From the NCBI RefSeq assembly GCF_001294205.1, contig NZ_LAQT01000007.1:186001-250000 (forward strand): a stretch of 64,000 bases of DNA, in the 5' to 3' direction. Numbering within the stretch: the first letter of the stretch is position 1; each line of letters starts with the position of its first letter. Below the pieces are notes generated by a model. It saw nothing but the letters and a program-made list of their open reading frames with translations, was not told where the DNA came from and made no database searches. Positions 54,641 through 64,000 of this stretch are shown piece by piece. The translations under genes and the position numbers were made by a program. The DNA comes from Amantichitinum ursilacus (GTDB lineage: Bacteria > Pseudomonadota > Gammaproteobacteria > Burkholderiales > Chitinibacteraceae).

Positions 54641-55312
54641 TTAACGCACGGCCCATTGCGTCACGCGTTCGGGCAATTCGCGCATATCGTCAAACACCGC
54701 ATGCGCGCCGGCCGCCAGCAAACGCCGGCTGGCCCCGATTTCGCCGTGGCGCGCGCCGACAAACCCCAATACCGACAACCCCGCGGCACGCGCTGCGGTC
54801 ACGCCAGCCACGCTGTCTTCCAGCACCAGCGTGCTGGCCGCCTGACCGCCCAGACCCGCGCAGGCGGCGCGATATAAATCAGGTGCGGGTTTAGGCCGCA
54901 GCGCCACATCGGGCGTATATACCTGGCCGCCAAACAGATCCCGTAAGCCGGCCGAACCAAGCCCCGCCTCCACGCGCGGACGGCTGCTGTTGCTGGCCAC
55001 CGCCAACGGCCGTTGCAAGGCGCTTAACGCTTGCAGCACGCCGGGGATGGCTTGGGCTTCGGCAATACAACGCGCTTCCACCTGGGCTTCCAGTTCCAGC
55101 GTTTCGGTCATGCTCAGGCGCAAATCCAGTTCGGTGGCCATGTCGGCGGCAATTGCCGGCAAGGTCATGCCCAGTCGCGGCCGCAAAAACGCATCCAGCA
55201 CCGTGCGCGGGGCGCGGCCATCCAGTCCGTCAATGATGGCCGCCAGCGCCACGCTTTCGCTGTCCAGCAAGACGCCGTCGCAATCGCAGATGACATGGGT
55301 AATCCCTGTCAT
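54641..55312 (-). CDS. HAD-superfamily phosphatase/phosphoglucomutase-like protein
   Basis: 223-aa HAD hydrolase of the beta-phosphoglucomutase/phosphatase subgroup. Motif I is 'VICDCDGVLLDSESVAL' (two catalytic Asp), motif II 'VASNSSRPRVEAGL', and motifs III-IV run through 'RPKPAPDLY' and 'LVLEDSVAGVTAARAAGL'. A helical cap follows motif I. Its start overlaps the upstream permease stop by 4 bases (ATGA), so it truly belongs to the polyol operon. It may clear a dead-end sugar or polyol phosphate; the substrate is not known. Confidence 0.88.
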   Translation of the reverse strand: MTGITHVICDCDGVLLDSESVALAAIIDGLDGRAPRTVLDAFLRPRLGMTLPAIAADMATELDLRLSMTETLELEAQVEARCIAEAQAIPGVLQALSALQRPLAVASNSSRPRVEAGLGSAGLRDLFGGQVYTPDVALRPKPAPDLYRAACAGLGGQAASTLVLEDSVAGVTAARAAGLSVLGFVGARHGEIGASRRLLAAGAHAVFDDMRELPERVTQWAVR

Positions 55313-56118
55313 TTGACGGCCCCGAAGGTCATGCCGCGCACCAGTTGTTTTTGCGCCAGCCAGCCCAGTACCAGAATCGGCGCGATGGCCAGCAGCGAAG
55401 CCGCGGACAATTTGGCCCAGAACAAACCTTCCGGATTGCTGTACGACGCAATAAATACAGTCAGCGGCGCGGCGTTAACGCTGGACAGATTCAGGCTCCA
55501 GAAGGCCTCGTTCCACGAAAAGATCACCAGCAGCAGCGCGGTGGACGCCAGGCCCGGCAGCGCGGTGGGCAGCAGCAGATGCAGCATTTCCTGCCACGCA
55601 TTCGCGCCATCGATGCGCGCGGCTTCGAGGATTTCTTTAGGCACTTCGTTGAAGTAGGTAAACGCCATCCACACCGCAATCGGCAGATTGATCAACGTAT
55701 AGATAATGATCAGCCCGGTGATGCTATCCAGCAGCAGCGTGGTTTTTGCCAGCAGGTAGATCGGGATCAGCACGCCCACAGCCGGCATCATCTTGGTGGA
55801 CAACATCCACAGCAGGATCTTCTGCGCGCGCTTGCCAGGGAAAAACGCCAGCGAATACGCGGCCGGCACCGCCAGCGCCAGCGAGGCGATGGTGGAACCC
55901 AGCGACACATACACCGAGTTGCTGACAAAGCCGAGGTAATGGCTGCGTTCAAACACCTCGTTAAAGCTTTGCAAGGTGGGCTTGAACAGCAGTGACAGCG
56001 AATACGCGTCCTGTTCGGTCTTGAAGGCGGTAATGGCGATGATCAGGATGGGCAGGAAGATGACAAACGCCGTCCCCCAACCCAGGATGCCCACCCACCA
56101 TGGGGCTTTTTCGTTCAT
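55309..56118 (-). CDS. Polyol ABC transporter permease (MalG type)
   Basis: Inner-membrane permease of 269 aa with six predicted helices. The EAA loop reads 'EAARIDGANAWQEMLHLLLP', which contacts the ATPase. It starts in the last bases of the other permease gene (ATGA) and ends inside the HAD start. It pairs with the MalF-type permease to form the channel. Confidence 0.93.
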   Translation of the reverse strand: MNEKAPWWVGILGWGTAFVIFLPILIIAITAFKTEQDAYSLSLLFKPTLQSFNEVFERSHYLGFVSNSVYVSLGSTIASLALAVPAAYSLAFFPGKRAQKILLWMLSTKMMPAVGVLIPIYLLAKTTLLLDSITGLIIIYTLINLPIAVWMAFTYFNEVPKEILEAARIDGANAWQEMLHLLLPTALPGLASTALLLVIFSWNEAFWSLNLSSVNAAPLTVFIASYSNPEGLFWAKLSAASLLAIAPILVLGWLAQKQLVRGMTFGAVK

Positions 56119-57065
56119 TTTTCGTACTCCCCTTTCAGGTTCTTCGACAGCATGCGCACGAGGAAGAACGACACCACATTGGCCAGCACCACCGCGATCA
56201 CGCCACCGGCCGAAGCGATGCCGATATCAAACTGTTGCAAGCCAATCGAATAAATCAGCCACGTCAGCGTGGTGGTTTCGGTGCCGGGGCCGCCGGCGGT
56301 GGAAGTAAAGATTTCGGCAAAAATCGACAGCAAGAAGATGGTTTCGATCATCACCACCACGGCGATGGCGCGCGAAAGGTGCGGCAGCGTGATGTAGACA
56401 AAAATGCGGATCGGGCCGGCGCCATCCAGTTGCGCGGCTTCTTTCTGTTCCTGGTCCAGCGATTGCAATGCGGTCAGCAAAATCAGAAACGCAAACGGCA
56501 ACCATTGCCACGACACAATCACGATCACCGACCACATCGGGTACTGCGCCAGCCAGTCAATCGGCTGCAGGCCGATGGCGCGGAAGATGTTGGCCCAGAG
56601 GCCATACACCGGGTGCAGGATCATGTTTTTCCAGATCAGCGCGCTGACCGTGGGCATTACAAAAAAGGGCGCGATAACGAGGAGTCGCGCGATACCCCGC
56701 CCTGCAAACGGTTGATCAAACAGCACGCCCAGCAACAGGCCGCCGACCACGGAAATACCCAGCACCGATCCAATCAGCGTAAGGGTGTGGCCGACCGCGG
56801 GCCAGAACGCCGGGTCTTCAAGCAGATAGCGGTAGTTGTCGATGCCGACAAAACCGGTCTGGTCGGGGTTGAGCAGGTTGTAGCGGATGGCCGAGAAATA
56901 CAGCGTCATCAGCAGCGGCACCAGCATCCACAAAAACAGCACCGCTACAGACGGCGTCAGCATCAGGCTGGCCAGCGGCAATTTGCTGCGCGGTTGGGCG
57001 GCCGGGGTGAGCGTTTCACCGGGTGGCAGCGGCGCGACAGTCGCGTTGAGAACTTGTTGAGTCAT
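56115..57065 (-). CDS. Polyol ABC transporter permease (MalF type)
   Basis: Inner-membrane permease of 316 aa with six predicted helices after a short cytoplasmic N-terminus. The EAA-like loop reads 'AAQLDGAGPIRIFVYITLPH'. It follows the binding-protein gene by 82 bases and overlaps the second permease gene by 4 bases. Confidence 0.92.
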   Translation of the reverse strand: MTQQVLNATVAPLPPGETLTPAAQPRSKLPLASLMLTPSVAVLFLWMLVPLLMTLYFSAIRYNLLNPDQTGFVGIDNYRYLLEDPAFWPAVGHTLTLIGSVLGISVVGGLLLGVLFDQPFAGRGIARLLVIAPFFVMPTVSALIWKNMILHPVYGLWANIFRAIGLQPIDWLAQYPMWSVIVIVSWQWLPFAFLILLTALQSLDQEQKEAAQLDGAGPIRIFVYITLPHLSRAIAVVVMIETIFLLSIFAEIFTSTAGGPGTETTTLTWLIYSIGLQQFDIGIASAGGVIAVVLANVVSFFLVRMLSKNLKGEYEK

Positions 57066-57147
57066 TAGGACACCTGTGCGGGTCAGTCAGGGGACCACCG
57101 GAAACCGCCTGGCAGCGCGGTTTCCGGTGACGACGTACCAGCGAGGA

Positions 57148-58455
<1,308 letters not shown>

Positions 58456-58866
58456 GTTGATCTCTCCATACTTTTCGTTGAGTGGCCGGTGCAGAGCTAA
58501 ACCGGCTGGTACAGCCACGCAAAGGCGCGGCCTTTGTTATTGCGTTGGGTACTGCACGATCAGTGAGCGAATCGGCGGGCCTGTGCGGCACAACACGCAA
58601 GACAGGCACCGCTTGCGCACCACAGACATAATCTGTGGCACTATTTACGTAGTGAGCATTTATTTACTACGCGGGCAAATATTCGCGATCTGTTTGATCC
58701 TTGTCAAGCATTTGCTCAGACGATGAGCATTTGCACTGCAACATACCGCGCTGTCTTTTGCTGCCGCGCGGTGGTAAAACAGGCGCAATTGCCCGCAGCG
58801 CGGTTACAATCCGCCGCAGTGATACGGCGAGCAAACTCAAGCACGACGGGGCTTTACAGGAAAATC
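58456..58866. promoter_or_regulatory. Divergent control region of the polyol operon, with palindromes
   Basis: About 410 bases between the binding-protein gene (minus) and the regulator gene (plus). Three inverted repeats stand out: CCACAGA-CATAA-TCTGTGG (58620-58638), CGTAGT-N12-ACTACG (58648-58671) and TGCTCA-GACGA-TGAGCA (58713-58729). A single TGAGCA also lies inside the second (58653-58658). These are candidate operators for the adjacent SorC-type regulator. Exact promoters could not be fixed. Confidence 0.5.
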
Positions 58867-59817
58867 ATGTCGAGACAACAAGAAAAACTGGACCAGGCTG
58901 CGCGGGCTGCGTGGATGTATTACGTGGCCAACAACACGCAACATGAAATCGCAGAGCATCTCGGCATCAGCCGACAGATGGCGCAGCGGCTGGTGGCGTA
59001 CGCGGTAGAAGAAGGTCTGGTGCGCGTACGCATTGATCACGATGTGAGCGACTGTCTGGCGCTGGCCGAGGCGATGAAGGCGCGCTTTGGCCTGAGCCTG
59101 TGCCGGGTGGTGCCTGGCGGCCATGCCGAAGGCGACGTGCTGCGCCGCATGCTAGCCGTGGCGGGCGCGCAGGTGATGGACCAGTTTTTGCAATCAGAAA
59201 AACCGCTGGTGGTGAATCTGGGTTCGGGCCGGACGTTGAAAGCGGTGATTGATGAACTCAGCGAAATCGAGCGGCCGCAGCATCGCATTGTGTCGATGGT
59301 GGGCGCGATTGCCAGCGATGGCGCGTCCAACCGCTACGACGTGGCTTTGCGCACCGCCGAAAAAACGCGCAGCAAATACTTTATGCTGCCCGCGCCGCTG
59401 ATTGCCGATAGCGCCGAAGACTGCCGCCAATGGTGTAGCCACCGCGTATATCGCGTGGTGAGCGAGCTGTCGGCGCATGCCGATGTCACGTTCCTGGGCA
59501 TCGGTTCAATCGGACCGGGCTGCCCTCTGCAGGAAGACGGGTTTTTAAGCGCGGATGATATTTCGCAATTGATGGGGCGCGGCGCGGCGGGCGAGATGAT
59601 CGGCCACGTGCTCGATCACAATGGCCAGGCGCTGGATTCGCCGCTGGCGCACCGCGTAACCAGCTTGCGCCTGCCGATGTCCGCCGCGCAGCCGGTGATC
59701 GGCTTTGGGGGCGGCCGGGCCAAATATACCGCGCTGAATGCGGCATTGCGCGGCCGCGCCCTCAGCGGACTGGTGACCGATGAAGCCAGCGCGCGACAGG
59801 CGCTGGCGCAGGCGTAA
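58867..59817 (+). CDS. SorC/DeoR-type sugar-binding transcriptional regulator
   Basis: 316-aa regulator. The N-terminal helix-turn-helix (~18-60) reads 'HEIAEHLGISRQMAQRLVAY'; the large C-terminal sugar-phosphate-binding domain has 'PLVVNLGSGRTLKAVIDEL', 'VTFLGIGSIGPGCPLQEDGF' and the closing 'IGFGGGRAKYTALNAALRGR'. It is divergent from the polyol operon and probably controls it in response to a polyol- or xylulose-derived effector. ATG 58867 follows AGGA; the open frame upstream to 58723 overlaps candidate operators. Confidence 0.9.
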   Translation: MSRQQEKLDQAARAAWMYYVANNTQHEIAEHLGISRQMAQRLVAYAVEEGLVRVRIDHDVSDCLALAEAMKARFGLSLCRVVPGGHAEGDVLRRMLAVAGAQVMDQFLQSEKPLVVNLGSGRTLKAVIDELSEIERPQHRIVSMVGAIASDGASNRYDVALRTAEKTRSKYFMLPAPLIADSAEDCRQWCSHRVYRVVSELSAHADVTFLGIGSIGPGCPLQEDGFLSADDISQLMGRGAAGEMIGHVLDHNGQALDSPLAHRVTSLRLPMSAAQPVIGFGGGRAKYTALNAALRGRALSGLVTDEASARQALAQA

Positions 59818-59870
59818 CAAACAGCACCGGCAAGCGTCTCCGTGATGTGTCACGGCGGAGGGGTTTGTTT

Positions 59871-60058
59871 GGGGGGCAACGTGCATTCGGCTATGCCGTG
59901 GACGCTGGCTGGCCCGAAACAGGGCCGTCGGCCCCAAACAGGGCCGTCGGCCCCAAAATGTGCGTTGCCCCCGCAAGCGAGGACAAGCCCCCGCAAGCGA
60001 GGACAAGCCCCCGCAAGCGAGGACAAGCCCCCGAAAAGCCCAGGGGTAACGCACACTA
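59871..60058. repeat. Family-B repeat with expanded loop and 20-base tandem array
   Basis: Complex repeat. An inverted family-B segment (59871-59912, GGGGGGCAACGTGCATTCGG...) is followed by two GGGCCGTCGGCCCCAAA-type units (59932-59957). Then comes a family-B hairpin whose arms GTGCGTTGCCCCC (59960-59972) and GGGGTAACGCAC (60043-60054) enclose three exact copies of CCCCCGCAAGCGAGGACAAG (59968-60027). The CTA after the right arm is the stop codon of the next gene. Confidence 0.85.
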
Positions 60059-61462
60059 CGTGAGTTTTTTGATGATCAAGCGGCCACGTTTCAGTTCGGC
60101 CTGGATCAGTTTGAACATATCCAGATCAAACGCCGGGCGTGGCGCGGACAACAAGTCTGCCAGTTGTTCGTCATCGCGCGCTGAGCCCAGATAATTCCAG
60201 TTTTCCAGCACATGCAGCACCGCCGCATCGCCCTGCCCTTCAGCCAGCGCCACCGGCCCGGCATACGGCCACGCGGGCATTTTCAGCTTCGATAACGCCG
60301 CCAAAACGCGCGCGTTATGCAATCCGACCGGCTCTTTGCCCACGCAGCCGCCACGGCATTTCTGCGCCAGATGACTGCTGCACGGCGCGACCGTTTCGAA
60401 ACCCAACAAGGTGCGGCACAGATTATGCGCGTCGGCCAGCCGGGTTAACGCCGTCTTCGCCTCGCGCTCGCTGCGGAACGGGCCAAACCAGAATTCATCT
60501 GGCCCAGCTTCGGCCAGATTTTCCAGCGGCACCAGGGCAATTTCGAGCGGCGCATCGGGCTGCGGCATCAAGCGCCACGCTACCAGCTCGCGCGTTTTAC
60601 GCAGCCGCGGGCTGTATTGCGGTGACAAAGTGCGCAGCAGGCTGGCTTCGTGCAGCAACGAGCCAAACTCGCCCGAAGTCTCCGCCCAATCCACGCGCTT
60701 GAGCAGCCCCAACATCTGCGCTTCGCGCGCCTTTTTGCGATCCTTAAGATCAACCGAGAAATGCGTCAGCACGCGCTTGCGCACATTGCTGCTGCGGCCG
60801 ATAAACAGCGGTTCATCACCGTCGCCGTAAAACACATACACACCATGGTTTTCCGGCAGATCGTCCACGATGGCGGGGTCAACGCCGGGCGGCACCACCG
60901 GTTGGCGCGTCAGATCCTGAATCGCGGCGTGGATAGCGGTGACGGGATGATCACGCTGGGCGGCATCCAGAAACTGCTGCAGCAACAGCGCGTCGGTGAG
61001 CGCGCGGTGACGCTCGCCGGGCACGCTCAAGCCGTGACGCGCCACCAGCGTATCCAGACTGTGTTTGTGTTCATGCGGATAAAGCTTGCGCGACAGTTTG
61101 ACCGTACACAGCACGCGCGCGTTAAAGCGCAGCCCGAGCCGCTTGAATTCCTGCTTTAAAAAACCGTAGTCAAAGCGCGCGTTGTGCGCGACAAACACGC
61201 GGCCTTCCAGCTTTTGCGACAAGGTGGGCGCCAGTTCGGCAAAGGTGGGCGCATCGGCCACCATGGCGTCGTTAATGCCGGTCAGTTGCTGAATAAACGG
61301 GGGGATGGACCGCTGCGGGTTGACCAGACTTTGCCAGCTGCGGATGCCGTCGGCGTCGATCTGCACCAGTCCGACTTCGGTAATGCGATCGGTGGCTGGC
61401 GTTGCGCCTGTGGTTTCCAGATCGACCAGCACCAGCGGTGCATCAAAGTACGGATTGTTCAT
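60056..61462 (-). CDS. DnaQ-like exonuclease fused to a GIY-YIG nuclease domain
   Basis: 468-aa protein. N-terminal DEDDh 3'-5' exonuclease (~8-175): 'LVLVDLETTGATPATDRITE', 'FVAHNARFDYGFLKQEFKRL', 'HRALTDALLL'. Next a UvrC/Cho-like GIY-YIG domain (~200-285) with 'HGVYVFYGDGDEPLFIGRSS', then a region with a cysteine cluster 'CSSHLAQKCRGGC'. The architecture resembles UvrC-related exonuclease fusions and suggests a DNA repair role; it is not the replicative epsilon (dnaQ at 16862). The GIY-YIG motif is the GVY/FIG variant. Its stop codon lies in the repeat at its 3' end. Confidence 0.9.
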   Translation of the reverse strand: MNNPYFDAPLVLVDLETTGATPATDRITEVGLVQIDADGIRSWQSLVNPQRSIPPFIQQLTGINDAMVADAPTFAELAPTLSQKLEGRVFVAHNARFDYGFLKQEFKRLGLRFNARVLCTVKLSRKLYPHEHKHSLDTLVARHGLSVPGERHRALTDALLLQQFLDAAQRDHPVTAIHAAIQDLTRQPVVPPGVDPAIVDDLPENHGVYVFYGDGDEPLFIGRSSNVRKRVLTHFSVDLKDRKKAREAQMLGLLKRVDWAETSGEFGSLLHEASLLRTLSPQYSPRLRKTRELVAWRLMPQPDAPLEIALVPLENLAEAGPDEFWFGPFRSEREAKTALTRLADAHNLCRTLLGFETVAPCSSHLAQKCRGGCVGKEPVGLHNARVLAALSKLKMPAWPYAGPVALAEGQGDAAVLHVLENWNYLGSARDDEQLADLLSAPRPAFDLDMFKLIQAELKRGRLIIKKLT

Positions 61463-61521
61463 GGGGGTTCCAGGGCGACGGCAGGCCGCCGCCCCTTTAG
61501 CGACTACTAATCAATAAACGC

Positions 61522-63237
61522 TCAGGCCGCCAGGCGTTGGCGCACAAACGCCGCCGCATCGGCCACGCCGACTTTCTGCATCTCGCCGCCCGCGCGCGCT
61601 ACGTACTCCACCGCGCCCTCCGCCAGGCCCTTGTCGCCGATGGTAACGCGGTGCGGAATGCCCAGCAGTTCCATATCGGCAAACATCGAGCCCGGACGCT
61701 CGTTGCGGTCGTCCAGCAGCGCATCGACACCGGCTGCGATCAGCGCGTTGTACAGCGCATCGGCCGCGGCTTTAACCGCTTCGGAACGATGGTAGCCCAC
61801 TGCCACCACGGCAACTTCGAACGGCGCCATGGCCGCGCTGAAGATAATGCCGCGCTCATCATGGTTCTGCTCGATGGCGGCCGCCACAATGCGTGATACG
61901 CCAATGCCGTAGCAGCCCATTTCAAAGTGCTTCTGGCTGCCGTCTTCGGCCACATAAGTGGCATTGAGCGCGGCGGAATACTTGGTGCGCAACTGGAAGA
62001 TATGGCCGACTTCGATACCACGGCAGATGTCCAGCGTGCCTTTGCCATCCGGCGCCTTGTCGCCCACCACCACGTTGCGGATATCGGCCACTACGGTCGG
62101 TTCCGGCAGATCGCGACCAAAGTTGACGCCCGCCAGGTGGAACTTGGGCTTGTTGGCGCCCACCACAAAATCACTCATCGCATTGACGGTCAGATCGGCA
62201 ATCACCGTGATATCGCTGGCGATACCGACCGGGCCAAGGAAGCCCGGCGGGCAGTTAAAGCGCGCGCGGATTTCTTCTTCGGTGGCAAAGCGGAATTCGC
62301 CCACGCCTGCCACTTTGCCCAGTTTCACTTCATTGAGCGAATGATCGCCACGCAATAGCGCAACGATGAACTGGCCTTCGCCGCCCACCAGCGCGATCAG
62401 TTTGACAGTGCGATCGATGCCGATGCCCAGCAACTGCGCCACGGCTTCGCAGGTGGTTTGCTTGGGGGTATCCACATCACGCATTTGCTCAGCCGGAGCG
62501 GCGCGCGGGGTTTCCGGGGCAAAAGCCGGCGCCAGCTCGACGTTGGCGGCGTAGTCCGAATCGGGGTTGTAGGCCAGCAGATCTTCACCGGCATCCGCCA
62601 GCACCTGGAATTCGTGGCTGCCGGAACCGCCAATCGCGCCGGTGTCGGCCGCAACGGCGCGGAACTTGAGGCCCAGACGCGTGCAGACATTGGAATACGC
62701 GGTGTACATCTTGCCGTACGCCACTTCCAGACCGGCAAAGTCAGCATCAAACGAGTACGAATCTTTCATCACAAATTCGCGCGCGCGCATCACGCCAAAA
62801 CGCGGGCGGATTTCGTCGCGGAACTTGGCCTGAATCTGATACCAGTTTTGCGGCAATTGCTTGTACGAACGCAGTTCGGAACGCGCGATGTCGGTAATGA
62901 CTTCTTCGTGCGTGGGGCCATAACAGAAATCGCGGTCATGCCGATCTTTGATCTTGAGCATTTGCGGGCCAAACACGGCCCAGCGGCCCGATTCCTGCCA
63001 CAGCTCGGCGGGCTGGATGGTGGGCATCAGCATTTCTTGCGCACCGGCCTTGTTCATCTCGTCGCGCACGATGGTTTCGATCTTGCGCAGCACGCGCAGA
63101 CCCAATGGCATCCAGGTATACAAACCGGAGCCAAGCTTTTTGATCAGCCCGGCACGCACCATCAGCTTGTGCGAAATCAGCTCCGCTTCGGAGGGGGCTT
63201 CTTTAAGGGTATTCAGGAACAGCTGGGAGGTACGCAT
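61522..63237 (-). CDS. proS: Prolyl-tRNA synthetase (bacterial type with editing domain)
   Basis: Charges tRNA-Pro. The 571-aa class-II enzyme starts '[20 protein letters not shown]', with motif 2 '[20 protein letters not shown]' and motif 3 '[19 protein letters not shown]'. A YbaK-type editing domain (~235-385, including '[20 protein letters not shown]') is inserted between motifs 2 and 3, so mischarged Ala can be removed. ATG 63237 is chosen over an open frame to 63324 because family similarity begins there. Confidence 0.97.
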   Translation of the reverse strand: MRTSQLFLNTLKEAPSEAELISHKLMVRAGLIKKLGSGLYTWMPLGLRVLRKIETIVRDEMNKAGAQEMLMPTIQPAELWQESGRWAVFGPQMLKIKDRHDRDFCYGPTHEEVITDIARSELRSYKQLPQNWYQIQAKFRDEIRPRFGVMRAREFVMKDSYSFDADFAGLEVAYGKMYTAYSNVCTRLGLKFRAVAADTGAIGGSGSHEFQVLADAGEDLLAYNPDSDYAANVELAPAFAPETPRAAPAEQMRDVDTPKQTTCEAVAQLLGIGIDRTVKLIALVGGEGQFIVALLRGDHSLNEVKLGKVAGVGEFRFATEEEIRARFNCPPGFLGPVGIASDITVIADLTVNAMSDFVVGANKPKFHLAGVNFGRDLPEPTVVADIRNVVVGDKAPDGKGTLDICRGIEVGHIFQLRTKYSAALNATYVAEDGSQKHFEMGCYGIGVSRIVAAAIEQNHDERGIIFSAAMAPFEVAVVAVGYHRSEAVKAAADALYNALIAAGVDALLDDRNERPGSMFADMELLGIPHRVTIGDKGLAEGAVEYVARAGGEMQKVGVADAAAFVRQRLAA

Positions 63238-63346
63238 ATTGGGGCGCTGCAATCTGGTATTTGGAATCCGCGATTGTAGCAAGGAAGCCCGTGCGTGGGG
63301 GCGACGCGGGGCGCGCCGTCGCATCGGCGGCGCGCCCCGGCATGAC

Positions 63347-64000
<654 letters not shown>

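Noticed and set aside
59968-60027. Three 20-base tandem repeats as a possible CRISPR array
   Set aside because: The copies are directly adjacent with no unique spacers and no cas genes nearby; they form the loop of a palindromic element.

Overview
This window is a GC-rich bacterial chromosome segment. It most likely comes from a chitin-using betaproteobacterium, perhaps of the Neisseriales/Chitinibacteraceae. That placement is an inference from gene content (secreted GH18 chitinase, GH20 hexosaminidase, PEP-CTERM protein, single-chain PurL, HiPIP, KdgM-type porin) and was not tested by database search. No rRNA, tRNA, CRISPR array, prophage or insertion sequence was recognised.

Layout. 1-4.8 kb: 3' part of argA, a membrane GGDEF/EAL protein and a LysE-type exporter. 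4.8-9.5 kb: a small secreted protein and purL, with palindromic repeats. 10-14.3 kb: GH20 and GH13 glycosidases, convergent across a repeat cluster. 14.5-21.8 kb: housekeeping block with a GST gene, the operon dnaQ-ispD-msrC-ispF, rnhA, a yafS-like methyltransferase, gloB and mltD. The order mltD-gloB-yafS-rnhA-dnaQ is also the E. coli order. 21.9-24.4 kb: PEP-CTERM protein and chitinase. 24.4-30 kb: uvrA and two MFS exporters (Fsr-like, YajR-like). 30.2-33.5 kb: KdgM-family porin and an unusual GH31 enzyme. 33.7-38.7 kb: ssb, an OYE-family reductase, HiPIP, a MocR-type regulator that lacks its PLP lysine, a 68-aa protein, and an hsp20 gene with a predicted sigma-32 promoter and ROSE-like RNA thermometer. 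39-46.8 kb: a second GGDEF/EAL protein, mntH, an orphan amino-acid-type binding protein, a PIN-domain toxin-antitoxin pair, and an OFA-type MFS transporter followed by a 34-aa membrane peptide. 47.3-50.3 kb: galTK and zur. 50.3-59.8 kb: a seven-gene polyol operon (binding protein, two permeases, HAD phosphatase, ATPase, D-arabinitol dehydrogenase, xylulokinase) with a divergent SorC-type regulator. 60-64 kb: an exonuclease/GIY-YIG fusion, proS and the 3' part of argS.

Functional themes. Carbohydrate scavenging dominates: chitin by GH18 then GH20, alpha-glucans by GH13 and possibly GH31, galactose by GalTK, arabinitol by the polyol operon. Two MEP isoprenoid genes (ispD, ispF) share the window with a fosmidomycin-resistance-type exporter. 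Two families of short palindromic repeats lie between genes and in places supply or abut stop codons.

Most noteworthy: the MocR regulator without its cofactor lysine, the GH31 enzyme with altered catalytic-site residues, the hsp20 thermometer, the repeat families (one with a tandem array in its hairpin loop), and the atypical antitoxin. No wholly new multi-gene system is evident.
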